Below are positions 25,846-35,345 of a stretch of 64,000 nucleotides of DNA, in pieces. Where the stretch lies: positions 186,001 to 250,000 of the forward strand of contig NZ_OBEF01000006.1 of assembly GCF_900215375.1 (NCBI RefSeq), in the 5' to 3' direction. Positions within the stretch are counted from its first letter, which is position 1. Every line of letters starts with the position of its first letter. This DNA comes from Enterobacter sp. CC120223-11. Its GTDB lineage: Bacteria > Pseudomonadota > Gammaproteobacteria > Enterobacterales > Enterobacteriaceae. Under the pieces are notes generated by a model that searched no databases, was not told the DNA's origin, and was given only the letters and a program-made list of their open reading frames with translations. The position numbers and the translations under genes are program-made.

Positions 25846-27183
25846 ATGCTAAACAGTATATTAATCATACTCTGCCTCATCGGCGTCAGTGCGTTTTTCT
25901 CGATCTCCGAGATTTCGCTTGCAGCTTCCCGCAAAATCAAACTGAAGCTGCTCGCCGATGAGGGTAATGTAAATGCTCAACGTGTTCTGAAAATGCAGGA
26001 AAACCCCGGTATGTTCTTTACCGTGGTGCAAATTGGCCTTAACGCCGTTGCCATCCTCGGTGGTATCGTCGGCGACGCCGCCTTCTCCCCCGCCTTCCAC
26101 AGTATTCTTATCAACTACGTTTCAGCGGAGCTCGCCGAACAGATAAGCTTCATTCTGTCGTTCGTGCTGGTGACCAGCCTGTTCATTCTGATTGCCGACC
26201 TGACACCGAAACGCATCGGTATGATTTCGCCCGAAGCCGTGGCTTTGCGTATCATCAACCCGATGCGCTTCTGCCTTGCTGTGTTCCGCCCGCTGGTGTG
26301 GTTCTTCAACGGCATGGCGAACATGATTTTCCGCCTCTTCAAGCTGCCGATGGTGCGCAAAGACGACATCACCTCCGACGATATCTACGCGGTGGTTGAA
26401 GCCGGAGCGCTGGCAGGCGTGCTGCGCAAACAGGAACACGAGCTGATTGAGAACGTGTTTGAACTGGAATCGCGCACCGTGCCGTCGTCCATGACCGCAC
26501 GTGAAAACGTCATCTGGTTCGATATCAACGAAGACGAGCAGAGCCTGAAAAGCAAAGTGGCCGAGCATCCGCACTCTAAGTTCCTGGTGTGTAAAGAAGA
26601 TATCGACCACATCATCGGCTACGTCGACTCAAAAGACCTGCTGAATCGCGTGCTCGCCAATCAGAGCATGGTGCTCACCAGCGGCGTGCAGATCCGCAAC
26701 ACGCTGATCGTGCCGGACACGCTGACGCTCTCAGAAGCGCTGGAAAGTTTCAAAACCGCCGGGGAAGACTTCGCGGTTATCATGAACGAATACGCGCTGG
26801 TCGTCGGCATCATCACCCTTAACGACGTGATGACCACGCTGATGGGCGATCTGGTCGGCCAGGGGCTGGAAGAGCAGATTGTCGCCCGTGACGAAAATTC
26901 ATGGCTGGTCGACGGCGGTACGCCGATTGATGACGTGATGCGCGTGCTGGATATCGATGAGTTCCCGCAGTCGGGCAACTATGAAACCATCGGCGGCTTT
27001 ATGATGTTTATGCTGCGTAAGATCCCGAAACGTACCGACTTCGTGAAGTTCTCCGGGTACAAGTTCGAGGTGGTGGATATCGACAACTTCCGTATCGATC
27101 AGCTGCTGGTGACCCGCATCGACAGCAAGCCGACGGTGCTGACGCCGAAGCTGCCGGACGCCGAAGAGAAAGGCGCGGCCTGA
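25846..27183 (+). CDS. paeA: Polyamine exporter PaeA (YtfL), CorC/HlyC-type membrane protein
   Basis: A 445-residue protein matching E. coli YtfL/PaeA. The N-terminal ~200 residues form a CNNM/DUF21 membrane domain (MLNSILIILCLIGVSAFFS; SFILSFVLVTSLFILIADLTPKRIG), followed by two CBS domains (VWFDINEDEQSLKSKVAEHPHS...; IRNTLIVPDTLTLSEALESF...) and a CorC_HlyC domain near the C-terminus. The E. coli protein is needed for cadaverine/putrescine tolerance and efflux. The ATG at 25846 is used because a 60-codon upstream extension runs through the terminator of the previous operon and is not conserved. Confidence 0.95.
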   Translation: MLNSILIILCLIGVSAFFSISEISLAASRKIKLKLLADEGNVNAQRVLKMQENPGMFFTVVQIGLNAVAILGGIVGDAAFSPAFHSILINYVSAELAEQISFILSFVLVTSLFILIADLTPKRIGMISPEAVALRIINPMRFCLAVFRPLVWFFNGMANMIFRLFKLPMVRKDDITSDDIYAVVEAGALAGVLRKQEHELIENVFELESRTVPSSMTARENVIWFDINEDEQSLKSKVAEHPHSKFLVCKEDIDHIIGYVDSKDLLNRVLANQSMVLTSGVQIRNTLIVPDTLTLSEALESFKTAGEDFAVIMNEYALVVGIITLNDVMTTLMGDLVGQGLEEQIVARDENSWLVDGGTPIDDVMRVLDIDEFPQSGNYETIGGFMMFMLRKIPKRTDFVKFSGYKFEVVDIDNFRIDQLLVTRIDSKPTVLTPKLPDAEEKGAA

Positions 27184-27205
27184 TTTATCGTCCCTCAGAA
27201 ACACC

Positions 27206-27235
27206 AACGGCTCCCATCGGGAGCCGTTTTTTTTA
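27206..27235 (+). terminator. Terminator of ytfL
   Basis: The stem AACGGCTCCC / GGGAGCCGTT with a 3-base loop is followed by eight T residues. It lies between the convergent ytfL and ytfK genes. Confidence 0.93.
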
Positions 27236-27259
27236 CGTTACTGCATAGCACGTTGCTGA

Positions 27260-27466
27260 TTACGCCATCTCGGTTTGCAGACGCGTAACCTGACGGTTGA
27301 TTTCGGACATCACGGAAAGATGCTGCTTGTCCTTCACCTTCGGGATAAGGATCTTGCCCTTATCAAACTCAAAAGCGCCAACGTCCTTGATGTACAACCG
27401 TCCACGGAACAGGATCTTCACGTACTTAGCCACCTGAAGTGGGTTGTACTTTTGGAAAATTTTCAT
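27260..27466 (-). CDS. ytfK: YtfK, SpoT-binding stringent-response modulator (DUF1107)
   Basis: A 68-residue protein, the same length as E. coli YtfK, beginning [20 protein letters not shown]. It is almost invariant ([41 protein letters not shown]). In E. coli it promotes (p)ppGpp accumulation through SpoT under phosphate or fatty-acid limitation. The ATG at 27466 has AGGAGATAAC just upstream; a 13-codon extension is rejected. A TATAGT -10 candidate lies on the minus strand near 27547. Confidence 0.95.
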   Translation of the reverse strand: MKIFQKYNPLQVAKYVKILFRGRLYIKDVGAFEFDKGKILIPKVKDKQHLSVMSEINRQVTRLQTEMA

Positions 27467-27787
27467 TGTTATCTCCTGCTGAGTCTTACACCCTTGCGAA
27501 TCCACAATCGGCTCCGCGTTCCGGGGCGCAAAATTAATGCACTGAAACTATAGTCCATATCGACCGGGACACCCAGTCTGTAGAAGTTTATTTACCGTTT
27601 GATGACAAAGTTTAAGAATTATCTATTCACAACTACGCGAAAGGCAGTATAAACCTTCATTTTTTCGCGGTTATGTGCGGTCCCCCGCAAACTGGCATCA
27701 CGCTTGCGGGAAAAGCGCATCATTCGCACTTATGATTAAAACAGACACCTAAGTGGTCGGATCACCTGCATACAATAAGGAAACACC
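27467..27787. promoter_or_regulatory. Divergent ytfK-ytfJ regulatory gap
   Basis: This 321-bp interval has no gene. It carries the ytfK -10 candidate (TATAGT, minus strand, ~27547-27552). Farther upstream is TGTCATCAAACGGTAA on the minus strand (about 27592-27608), loosely resembling a Pho box; this fits known phosphate regulation of E. coli ytfK but is weak. On the ytfJ side is a perfect inverted repeat, CCCGCAA-N13-TTGCGGG (27684-27710), with no T-tract. ytfJ is preceded by AATAAGGA. Confidence 0.4.
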
Positions 27788-28345
27788 ATGACTCTAAGTA
27801 AGCTGATGGCGATTTCATGCCTGCTGTTACCGCTGATGGCCTCTGCCCATAACCTGAAAACCGGGGAACGCGTGCCTGCGGTTGGCATCGCCGACCGGGG
27901 GGAACTCATCCTCAATAATGATGAGTTTAGCTATAAAAACTGGAATAGCTCGCAGCTCGCGGGGAAAGTGAGAGTTGTACAACATATTGCCGGGCGTACA
28001 TCTGCCAAAGAGAAAAATGCAACGCTGATTGAAGCGATCAAGGCCGCAAAATTCCCTCATGACAAGTACCAGACCACCACCATCGTCAACACCGATGACG
28101 CGATTCCGGGCTCCGGCATGTTTGTCCGCAGCAGCCTTGAGAGCAATAAAAAGCTCTATCCGTGGTCGCAGTTCATCGTCGACAGCAACGGCGTGGTGAA
28201 GAGCGCGTGGCAGCTCGAAGAAGAGAGTTCCGCGATTATCGTGCTCGATAAAAATGGCCGCATAGAGTGGGCGAAAGACGGGGCATTAACCCAGGAGGAA
28301 GTGCAGCAGGTTATCGCCCTGCTGCATAAGCTGCTCGGTCAGTAG
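27788..28345 (+). CDS. ytfJ: YtfJ, periplasmic thioredoxin-like protein of unknown function
   Basis: A 185-residue protein like E. coli YtfJ. The signal peptide [20 protein letters not shown] is cleaved before [11 protein letters not shown]. The body has a thioredoxin-like arrangement ([45 protein letters not shown]) but no CxxC redox pair, so no redox activity is inferred. Its 3' end overlaps the convergent cysQ stop by 7 bp. Confidence 0.93.
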   Translation: MTLSKLMAISCLLLPLMASAHNLKTGERVPAVGIADRGELILNNDEFSYKNWNSSQLAGKVRVVQHIAGRTSAKEKNATLIEAIKAAKFPHDKYQTTTIVNTDDAIPGSGMFVRSSLESNKKLYPWSQFIVDSNGVVKSAWQLEEESSAIIVLDKNGRIEWAKDGALTQEEVQQVIALLHKLLGQ

Positions 28346-29079
28346 AGCGACACCCGGAAGCCGGGGTTGAGGAACGATTCGCGCGGTGTGTAATCCAGGG
28401 TTTTGCCCTGCCAGTCGTGAACGTGCGCCCCGGCGGCTACCGCCACGGCATGGCCTGCCGCCGTATCCCAGACGTTGGTTGGCCCGAAGCGCGGGTAAAG
28501 CTGCGCCTGCCCTTCCGCCACAAGGCAAAACTTGAGCGAAGAACCGATTGAGGTGGTCTGGTGTTCGCCAAGCTGCTGGAGATACTCCTGCAGTTCGCTG
28601 TCCGCATGGGAACGGCTGATCACCACCAGCGGTGGCCGGGCATCGCGCACCTGAATCTGTTTGCGGATGCCGCACTCTTCCTTCCAGGCTTTGCCTTCAG
28701 CGGCACTGTACATCACCTTCATCACTGGCGCATACACCACGCCGAGAACCGGTTTTCCTTTTTCAATCAACGCAATATTGACGGTAAATTCGCCATTGCG
28801 CTTGATAAACTCTTTGGTGCCGTCAAGCGGATCGACCAGCCAGTAGCGCTGCCAGTGCTGACGCACGTCCCAGCCCGGCGGATCTTCTTCAGACAGCACC
28901 GGAACGTCCGGCGTCAGCGCGCTTAGCCCTTCGACGATCACTTTATGCGCCGCAATATCTGCCGCAGTGACCGGAGAATCATCGGCTTTGCTGACCACGT
29001 CCATCGGCTTCGCACCCTCATACACCTGCATAATGGCATCACCCGCTTTCCGTGCAAGCTGACAAACCTGTTCCAACAT
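28339..29079 (-). CDS. cysQ: 3'(2'),5'-bisphosphate nucleotidase CysQ
   Basis: A 246-residue inositol-monophosphatase-fold enzyme. The metal-binding signatures SEEDP near residue 63 and [19 protein letters not shown] near 80-98 are present, as is [20 protein letters not shown] near the C-terminus. It converts 3'-phosphoadenosine-5'-phosphate to AMP, recycling the by-product of sulfate assimilation. It is convergent with ytfJ and divergent from cpdB, as in E. coli. Confidence 0.97.
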   Translation of the reverse strand: MLEQVCQLARKAGDAIMQVYEGAKPMDVVSKADDSPVTAADIAAHKVIVEGLSALTPDVPVLSEEDPPGWDVRQHWQRYWLVDPLDGTKEFIKRNGEFTVNIALIEKGKPVLGVVYAPVMKVMYSAAEGKAWKEECGIRKQIQVRDARPPLVVISRSHADSELQEYLQQLGEHQTTSIGSSLKFCLVAEGQAQLYPRFGPTNVWDTAAGHAVAVAAGAHVHDWQGKTLDYTPRESFLNPGFRVSLY

Positions 29080-29268
29080 ATTCCACCTCGTTTGAGTAGA
29101 GTGGCGTTAACTCGTTGTTTTAGTTATATCCCATCGCGACAAATTGCGCTATCTGTGAAGCGTTGCCCGTTTCCTCGCACAACTTTCTGGCAAGCTTCAC
29201 ACTTCTGTAAGCAACAGGATGTATACCCTTTTCTCTTTTGTGCCCCCGATCAATAAAGGACGCCTCTG

Positions 29269-31212
29269 ATGATTAAGTTTAGCGCAACGCTCCTGGCTAC
29301 GCTGATTGCCGCCAGCGTGCACGCCGCGACGGTGGATCTGCGGATCATGGAAACCACCGACCTGCACAGCAACATGATGGACTTCGACTACTACAAAGAT
29401 AACGCGACGGAAAAATTCGGCCTGGTGCGGACCGCAAGCCTTATCAACGCCGCGCGTGAGGAAGTCAAAAACAGCGTGCTGGTGGACAACGGCGACGTCA
29501 TTCAGGGGAGTCCGCTCGGCGATTATATGGCGGCCAAAGGATTAAAAACGGGAGATGTGCATCCTGTTTACAAAGCGATGAACACGCTCGATTACGCCGT
29601 CGGTAACCTCGGCAATCATGAATTTAACTACGGGCTGGAATATCTGCACAAAGCCATCAACGGGGCGAAATTCCCGTACGTTAACGCCAATATCATCGAC
29701 GTTAAGACCAAAAAACCGCTGTTTACCCCTTATTTGATTAAAGAGACAAAAGTCGTCGATAAAGACGGCAAACCGCAAATGCTGAAAATCGGCTACATCG
29801 GTTTCGTGCCGCCGCAGATCATGACGTGGGATAAGGCCAATCTGACGGGCAAGGTGACGGTCAACGACATCACTGAAACCGCGCGCAAATACGTGCCTGA
29901 AATGCGCGAGAAAGGTGCAGATGTGGTCGTCGTCATTGCCCACTCGGGTCTTTCCGCCGCTCCGTATCAGGCGATGGCCGAAAACTCCGTTTACTACCTG
30001 AGCCAGGTGCCGGGCGTGGACGCCATCATGTTCGGCCACGCGCATGCGGTATTCCCGTCGAAAGATTTCGCCAGCATTAAAGGGGCCGATATTGAGAAAG
30101 GTCTCCTGAACGGCGTGCCTGCCGTGATGCCAGGCATGTGGGGCGATCATTTAGGCGTGGTCGATTTGGTATTGAACAATGACAGCGGTAAATGGCAGGT
30201 GACGCAGTCCAAAGCTGAAGCGCGCCCGATTTACGATCCAGTGGCGAAGAAATCTCTCGCCGCGGAAGATGCAAACCTGGTGAAGGTATTGAAAGACGAT
30301 CATGACGCCACCCGCGCCTTTGTCAGCAAGCCGATCGGCAAGTCGTCAGACAACATGTACAGCTATTTGTCGCTGGTGCAGGATGACCCGACCGTACAGG
30401 TCGTGAATATGGCGCAGAAAGCCTACGTCGAGCATTTCATTCAGGGCGATCCGGATCTGGCGAAGCTGCCTGTCCTTTCAGCTGCCGCACCGTTTAAAGC
30501 GGGCGGGCGTAAAAACGATCCGGCGAGCTACACCGAAGTGGAAAAAGGTCAGCTCACCTTCCGCAATGCCGCCGATTTGTATCTTTATCCGAATACTCTG
30601 GTGGTGATGAAGGTCAGCGGTAAAGAGGTTAAGGAGTGGCTGGAGTGCTCCGCCGGGCAGTTTAATCAGATTGACGTCAACAGCGCTAAACCGCAGTCGC
30701 TCATCAACTGGGATGGCTTCCGCACCTACAACTTCGACGTGATCGACGGCGTGAACTACCAAATCGACGTCAGCCAGCCTGCGCGCTACGACGGCGAATG
30801 CCAGAGCGTGAACCCTGACGCGGAACGCATCAAAAACCTGACCTTCAACGGGAAGCCCATCGATCCGAAGGCCACTTTCCTGGTCGCCACCAACAACTAT
30901 CGCGCCTATGGCGGCAAATTTGCGGGCACCGGCGACAGCCATATCGCTTTTGCCTCACCGGATGAGAACCGTTCGGTGCTGGCGGCATGGATAAGTGCGG
31001 AGTCTAAAAAGCACGGTGAAATTCACCCGGCGGCGGACAACAACTGGCGTTTAGCGCCGATTCAGTCAGCCACGCCGCTGGATATTCGCTTCGAAACGTC
31101 ACCCACGGAGAAAGCAGCAGCGTTTATCAAAGACAAAGCGCAGTATCCAATGAAACAGGTCGGCACCGACGAGATTGGTTTTGCCGTGTATCAGGTCGAT
31201 TTGTCGAAGTAA
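29269..31212 (+). CDS. cpdB: 2',3'-cyclic-nucleotide 2'-phosphodiesterase/3'-nucleotidase (periplasmic)
   Basis: A 647-residue periplasmic enzyme, the E. coli CpdB length. A signal peptide ([19 protein letters not shown]) precedes the metallophosphoesterase domain with [43 protein letters not shown] and [11 protein letters not shown]. The C-terminal 5'-nucleotidase domain (about 370-600) carries [23 protein letters not shown] and [12 protein letters not shown]. It scavenges 2',3'-cyclic nucleotides and 3'-AMP outside the inner membrane. A GGGCGG/CCGCCC hairpin lies after the stop codon, shared with convergent ytfH. Confidence 0.97.
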   Translation: MIKFSATLLATLIAASVHAATVDLRIMETTDLHSNMMDFDYYKDNATEKFGLVRTASLINAAREEVKNSVLVDNGDVIQGSPLGDYMAAKGLKTGDVHPVYKAMNTLDYAVGNLGNHEFNYGLEYLHKAINGAKFPYVNANIIDVKTKKPLFTPYLIKETKVVDKDGKPQMLKIGYIGFVPPQIMTWDKANLTGKVTVNDITETARKYVPEMREKGADVVVVIAHSGLSAAPYQAMAENSVYYLSQVPGVDAIMFGHAHAVFPSKDFASIKGADIEKGLLNGVPAVMPGMWGDHLGVVDLVLNNDSGKWQVTQSKAEARPIYDPVAKKSLAAEDANLVKVLKDDHDATRAFVSKPIGKSSDNMYSYLSLVQDDPTVQVVNMAQKAYVEHFIQGDPDLAKLPVLSAAAPFKAGGRKNDPASYTEVEKGQLTFRNAADLYLYPNTLVVMKVSGKEVKEWLECSAGQFNQIDVNSAKPQSLINWDGFRTYNFDVIDGVNYQIDVSQPARYDGECQSVNPDAERIKNLTFNGKPIDPKATFLVATNNYRAYGGKFAGTGDSHIAFASPDENRSVLAAWISAESKKHGEIHPAADNNWRLAPIQSATPLDIRFETSPTEKAAAFIKDKAQYPMKQVGTDEIGFAVYQVDLSK

Positions 31213-31231
31213 CGTTAAAACCGGGCGGTAA

Positions 31232-31612
31232 TCATGCCGCCCGCTCATCCCAGTTGGCCATCACCTGCGGCAGATTCAGCTCAATCCAGTCGGCCAGCGC
31301 TTCCACTTTCTCACTCACCTGTAAACCGAGCGGCGTCAGGCTGTATTCCACGTGCGGCGGCACCACAGGGTAAGAAACGCGAACGAGAAAGCCGTCCTGC
31401 TCCAGCGCCTGTAAGGACTGCGCCAGCATTTTTTCACTCACTCCGCCCATCTTGCGCCGCAAATCACTGAAGCGATGCGTGCCATCACGCAGCGCCACAA
31501 GGATCAGCACGCCCCAGCGGCTGGTGACGTGCTTTAACACATCGCGGGAAGGACACTGTTCGGCAAACAGATTGCCATCGCGCATTTGTTCTCTGAGGGT
31601 TGGGGTCGTCAT
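31232..31612 (-). CDS. ytfH: HxlR-family transcriptional regulator YtfH
   Basis: A 126-residue winged-helix HxlR/MarR-like protein. CPSRDVLKHVTSRWGVLILVALRDGTHRFSDLRRKMGGVSEKMLAQSLQALEQDGFL covers the helix-turn-helix and wing, and Cys19 is the conserved cysteine that senses electrophiles in several relatives. The ATG at 31612 gives the E. coli length; a GTG at 31618 with a better-spaced AAGG is the alternative. It is divergent from ytfG (qorB) with a perfect inverted repeat between them, so it probably controls both genes. Confidence 0.92.
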   Translation of the reverse strand: MTTPTLREQMRDGNLFAEQCPSRDVLKHVTSRWGVLILVALRDGTHRFSDLRRKMGGVSEKMLAQSLQALEQDGFLVRVSYPVVPPHVEYSLTPLGLQVSEKVEALADWIELNLPQVMANWDERAA

Positions 31613-31637
31613 TTTCACACTTACCTTTTTGTACGTA

Positions 31638-31656
31638 CTTACTAAAAGTTAGTAAG
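31638..31656. promoter_or_regulatory. Probable YtfH (HxlR) operator
   Basis: A perfect palindrome, CTTACTAA-N3-TTAGTAAG, lies in the ytfH-ytfG divergent promoter. HxlR-family sites typically have this kind of short-spaced symmetry. Confidence 0.6.
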
Positions 31657-31702
31657 GGTGTTAGCGTATCACCACTGAAGACAAACACCAAGGAGTCACC
31701 TC

Positions 31703-32551
31703 ATGATCGCAATTACCGGCGCAACCGGCCAGCTTGGCCAACTCGTTATTGAAGACCTGCTGAAAACCGTCCCAGCCAGCCAGCTGGTCGCCATTGTGCG
31801 TAACCCGGCAAAAGCTCAGGCGCTGAGCGACAAAGGCATCGACGTTCGTCAGGGCGACTACAACGACGAAGCGACGCTGAGCAAAGCCCTTCAGGGCGTG
31901 GACAAACTGCTGCTGATTTCCGGCAGTGAAGTAGGCAAACGCGCTGAGCAGCACGGCAATGCCATCCGCGCCGCCAAAGCGGCAGGCGTGAAATTCATTG
32001 CGTATACCAGCCTACTGCATGCGGATAAATCCCCGCTCGGCCTGCACGTTGAACACGTTGCCACTGAGAAAATGCTGGCGGAATCAGGCATTCCTTACGC
32101 ACTGCTGCGCAACGGCTGGTACACCGAAAACTATCTGGCAAGCGCGCCGCCAGCCATTGAGCACGGCGTGTTTATTGGTTCCGCCGGAGAAGGCAAAATC
32201 GCAGCGGCGCCTCGCGCAGACTACGCGGCTGCCGCGGCTCGCGTTATCAGCAGCGACGGCCACGCAGGGAAAATCTATGAGCTGGCGGGCGACAACGCCT
32301 GGACACTCAGCGAGCTGGCCTCCGAACTGAGCAAACAAAGTGGCAAACCGGTGAGCTACCAGAACCTGAGCGAGGCTGACTTCGCGGCGGCGCTGAAAGG
32401 CGTGGGCCTGCCTGCGGGCCTCGCAGACATGCTGGCAGATTCGGATATCGGCGCGTCGAAAGGCGGCCTGTTTGATGACAGCCATACGCTGAGCAAGCTG
32501 ATTCAGCGCCCGACCACGCCGCTGTCTGAAAGCGTCAAAAGCATTCTGTAA
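31703..32551 (+). CDS. qorB: NAD(P)H:quinone oxidoreductase QorB (YtfG)
   Basis: A 282-residue NmrA-like atypical short-chain dehydrogenase. The nucleotide-binding GATGQLGQLV is at residues 6-15, with a typical NmrA body (VDKLLLISGSEVGKRAEQHGNAIRAAKAAGVKFIAYTS; LRNGWYTENYL). The E. coli enzyme reduces quinones with NADPH. It is preceded by AAGGAG and shares a palindromic promoter with ytfH. It is slightly shorter than E. coli QorB (286). Confidence 0.94.
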   Translation: MIAITGATGQLGQLVIEDLLKTVPASQLVAIVRNPAKAQALSDKGIDVRQGDYNDEATLSKALQGVDKLLLISGSEVGKRAEQHGNAIRAAKAAGVKFIAYTSLLHADKSPLGLHVEHVATEKMLAESGIPYALLRNGWYTENYLASAPPAIEHGVFIGSAGEGKIAAAPRADYAAAAARVISSDGHAGKIYELAGDNAWTLSELASELSKQSGKPVSYQNLSEADFAAALKGVGLPAGLADMLADSDIGASKGGLFDDSHTLSKLIQRPTTPLSESVKSIL

Positions 32552-32629
32552 GCGCTGAAAGCTGCTCATTTTTGTGGCACACCCACGGAGTATCTTCGAT
32601 AATGTCGGGATATTCCGTGGGAGGTTAGC

Positions 32630-33454
32630 GTGCAGGGTGTTCCTCAGCAGTTCACAGACGAAAGAGACAGCGCCAGCTTCCGCCACCTGGCAGAAGTGCC
32701 TGGGGTGGAGCTTTATCACGCGCATATCTCACGTTACGCCTTTGAGCCGCACACGCATGAAGCCTTTGGCATTGGGGCGATAGAACTGGGTGCCGAGCGT
32801 TTTCGCTATCGGGGTACTCAGCACGTGGCCCCGGCCAATTCCGTTGTCACCATGAACCCGGATGAGTTGCACACCGGCGAAGCGGCAACCGCCGACGGCT
32901 GGCGCTACCGGATGGTGTATCTCGAGCCAGATTTGCTGGAAGAGGTCACCGGCGTTCGCCACTGGTGGTTCAGCGATGTGGTTCGCCACGATGCACAGCG
33001 TTCCGCCCTGCTCTGTCAGCAGATTTATGGCTTGTGGAATACTCATGACCCGCTCGCTCAAAAAGGTTTGCTGCTGAACCTGATTGAAACCTTCAGCCCT
33101 TTCGCAAAACACGCGCCAGTCTCATGCGAAGGCGCACATCGCTTTGAGCGTGTGCGTGAATTCCTGCACGACAACTATATGCACGCCCTGACGCTCGATG
33201 AACTGGCTGCCGTGGTGTCACTCAGCCCGTATCACTTTCAGCGCCAGTTCAAGGCCCGCTATCACGTCACACCGCATCAGATGCTGATGGCGATCCGCCT
33301 GTGGCGCGCCAAAGATTTCCTGACCCGTGGAATGCCCGCCGCCGAAGTGGCTGCCGCCACGGGCCTCACCGATCAGTCCCACCTTACCCGCGCCTTTACC
33401 CGCCGCTATGGCATCACCCCCGTGCGCTATCAGAAGCAGGTTTTTCCGCGCTGA
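32630..33454 (+). CDS. AraC-family transcriptional regulator
   Basis: A 274-residue regulator started at a GTG with GGGAGG 5 bases upstream. The N-terminal half is an AraC-type cupin (ISRYAFEPHTHEAFGIGAIELG; VVTMNPDELHTGEA). The C-terminal ~100 residues hold two helix-turn-helix units (LTLDELAAVVSLSPYHFQRQFKARYHVTPHQML and MPAAEVAAATGLTDQSHLTRAFTRRYGITPVRY). E. coli K-12 has no gene between ytfG and ytfF. Regulators of this subgroup often control an adjacent exporter, so the downstream ytfF in the same direction is a plausible target (inference); the ligand is unknown. Confidence 0.88.
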   Translation: MQGVPQQFTDERDSASFRHLAEVPGVELYHAHISRYAFEPHTHEAFGIGAIELGAERFRYRGTQHVAPANSVVTMNPDELHTGEAATADGWRYRMVYLEPDLLEEVTGVRHWWFSDVVRHDAQRSALLCQQIYGLWNTHDPLAQKGLLLNLIETFSPFAKHAPVSCEGAHRFERVREFLHDNYMHALTLDELAAVVSLSPYHFQRQFKARYHVTPHQMLMAIRLWRAKDFLTRGMPAAEVAAATGLTDQSHLTRAFTRRYGITPVRYQKQVFPR

Positions 33455-33527
33455 TGCGCAACCTCATACAATACGCCCTGCTTTGCGCCTCCTTACACTG
33501 CGGCTGTAAACCAAAAAGGTGGCAAAA

Positions 33528-34502
33528 ATGATGAGTGGTGTGCTGTATGCCCTGCTGGCAGGGCTGATGTGGGGATTAATTTTCGTCGGGCCGCTGCTGG
33601 TGCCGGAGTACCCGGCGGTATTGCAGTCGATGGGCCGCTATCTGGCGCTGGGGCTTATCGCCCTGCCGCTGGCGTGGCTGGGTCGGGCGCAGCTTAAACT
33701 GCTCGGCAAGCGCGACTGGCTGACGGCGCTGGGCCTGACGATGATGGGCAACCTTATCTATTACGTCTGCCTTGCCAGCGCCATTCAGCGCGCCGGAGCC
33801 CCCGTCTCCACCATGATTATCGGCACGCTCCCGGTGGTGATCCCGGTGTTTGCCAACCTGCTTTACAGCCAGCGTGACGGGAAGCTCTCCTGGCTGAGCA
33901 TGGCCCCGGCACTGGGCTGCATCGCGCTGGGGTTACTGTGCGTGAATATCGCCGAACTACGTCATGGGCTGGCCGACTTCAGCTGGTGGCGCTATGGCAG
34001 CGGCATCGGCCTGGCGCTGATTTCCGTGGTTTGCTGGGCGTGGTACGCGCTGCGAAACGCCCGCTGGCTGCGTGAAAATCCGGATAAGCATCCGATGATG
34101 TGGGCCACCGCGCAGGCGCTGGTGACGCTGCCGGTATCGCTGCTCGGCTACGTGCTGGCCTGCCTGTGGTTGAGCGGTAAAGGCGAGAGCTTCCCGCTAC
34201 CGTTCGGTCCTCGCCCGGAAGTCTTTATCACCCTGATGATCGCCATTGCCGTGTTCTGCTCCTGGATCGGCGCGCTGTGCTGGAACATCGCCAGCCAGCG
34301 TCTGCCTACGGTGATTGTCGGGCCGCTTATCGTGTTCGAAACCCTGGCGGGCCTGCTCTATACCTTTATGCTGCGCCAGAGCGTGCCGCCGCTGCTGACC
34401 CTCACCGGCATTGCGCTGCTGGTCATCGGGGTGGTGATTGCCGTTCGCAGCAAGCCACAGAAGCCGCTTCTCGAGGCGCTGCATGAAGACCCTATAAAAT
34501 AG
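33528..34502 (+). CDS. ytfF: EamA/DMT-family inner-membrane transporter YtfF
   Basis: A 324-residue protein with ten predicted membrane helices in two EamA-like halves, matching E. coli YtfF. It starts [21 protein letters not shown]; conserved stretches include [45 protein letters not shown] and [20 protein letters not shown]. The ATG at 33528 has AAAAAGG upstream; a GTG at 33519 would overlap that site. The substrate is unknown. Confidence 0.92.
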   Translation: MMSGVLYALLAGLMWGLIFVGPLLVPEYPAVLQSMGRYLALGLIALPLAWLGRAQLKLLGKRDWLTALGLTMMGNLIYYVCLASAIQRAGAPVSTMIIGTLPVVIPVFANLLYSQRDGKLSWLSMAPALGCIALGLLCVNIAELRHGLADFSWWRYGSGIGLALISVVCWAWYALRNARWLRENPDKHPMMWATAQALVTLPVSLLGYVLACLWLSGKGESFPLPFGPRPEVFITLMIAIAVFCSWIGALCWNIASQRLPTVIVGPLIVFETLAGLLYTFMLRQSVPPLLTLTGIALLVIGVVIAVRSKPQKPLLEALHEDPIK

Positions 34503-34536
34503 TGCGTTATTCCTTAAGGGGTATTTCCTTATCTTA

Positions 34537-34559
34537 AAGATGCATTTAAAATGCATCTT
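34537..34559. promoter_or_regulatory. NsrR operator upstream of ytfE
   Basis: A perfect 11-1-11 inverted repeat, AAGATGCATTT-A-AAATGCATCTT, ends 26 bp before the ytfE start codon. This is the canonical nitric-oxide-responsive NsrR site. The nsrR gene itself is in this window at 52019-52444. Confidence 0.93.
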
Positions 34560-34584
34560 ATATTTTACAGATGAGGTAACGACT

Positions 34585-35247
34585 ATGGCCTTCCGCGATC
34601 AACCCTTAGGTGAACTGGCTCTCTCCATTCCGCGCGCGTCTGCGCTGTTCCGTAAATATGATATGGATTACTGCTGCGGCGGGAAGCAAACGCTGGAGCG
34701 AGCGGCGGCACGCAAGGATCTGGACGTTGCCGTGATTGAGGCAGAGCTGGCAACGCTGGCTGAAGCGCCGGTCGAGAAAGAGTGGCGCACCACGCCGCTG
34801 GCAGAGATTATCGATCACATCCTGGTGCGCTATCACGACCGCCACCGCGAACAGCTGCCGGAGCTGATTTTGCAGGCCACCAAAGTGGAACGCGTTCACG
34901 CCGACAAACCGAACGTGCCGAAAGGGCTCACCAAATACCTGACCGCACTGCATCAGGAACTCTCCAGCCATATGATGAAAGAGGAGCAGATCCTTTTCCC
35001 GATGATCAAACAGGGCATGGGCACTCAGGCGATGGGCCCCATCAGCGTGATGGAAAGCGAGCATGATGAAGCGGGTGAACTGCTGGAAGTGATTAAGCAC
35101 GTCACCCAGAACGTGACGCCGCCGCCGGAAGCCTGCACCACCTGGAAGGCGATGTATAACGGCATTAATGAGCTGATTGACGATCTGATGGAGCATATCA
35201 GCCTGGAAAACAACGTGCTGTTCCCGCGTGCTTTGGCGGGAGAGTAA
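34585..35247 (+). CDS. ytfE: Iron-sulfur cluster repair di-iron protein YtfE (RIC)
   Basis: A 220-residue RIC protein, same length as E. coli. The N-terminal domain has CCGG at about residues 30-33, and the hemerythrin-like domain supplies His/Glu ligands in [53 protein letters not shown] and [15 protein letters not shown]. It repairs Fe-S clusters damaged by nitric oxide and oxidants. The ATG at 34585 aligns with E. coli [11 protein letters not shown]; an upstream ATG lies inside the NsrR operator. Confidence 0.97.
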   Translation: MAFRDQPLGELALSIPRASALFRKYDMDYCCGGKQTLERAAARKDLDVAVIEAELATLAEAPVEKEWRTTPLAEIIDHILVRYHDRHREQLPELILQATKVERVHADKPNVPKGLTKYLTALHQELSSHMMKEEQILFPMIKQGMGTQAMGPISVMESEHDEAGELLEVIKHVTQNVTPPPEACTTWKAMYNGINELIDDLMEHISLENNVLFPRALAGE

Positions 35248-35250
35248 AAA

Positions 35251-35332
35251 AATGCCCGGTGGCGCTAGCGCTTACCGGGCCTACAAAGGGTATTGAACTG
35301 TAGGCCCGTGCAAACGAAGTGCCGCCGGGCAA
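35251..35332. repeat. BIME (two inverted REP elements) between ytfE and cycA
   Basis: Two REP-like units in opposite orientation, GCCCGGTGGCGCT...TACCGGGCCTAC at 35253-35284 and GTAGGCCCGTG...CGCCGGGC at 35300-35329, lie between the convergent genes. They are typical enterobacterial palindromes and can act as mRNA-end barriers. Confidence 0.85.
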
Positions 35333-35345
35333 CAGATTTCCTGAC

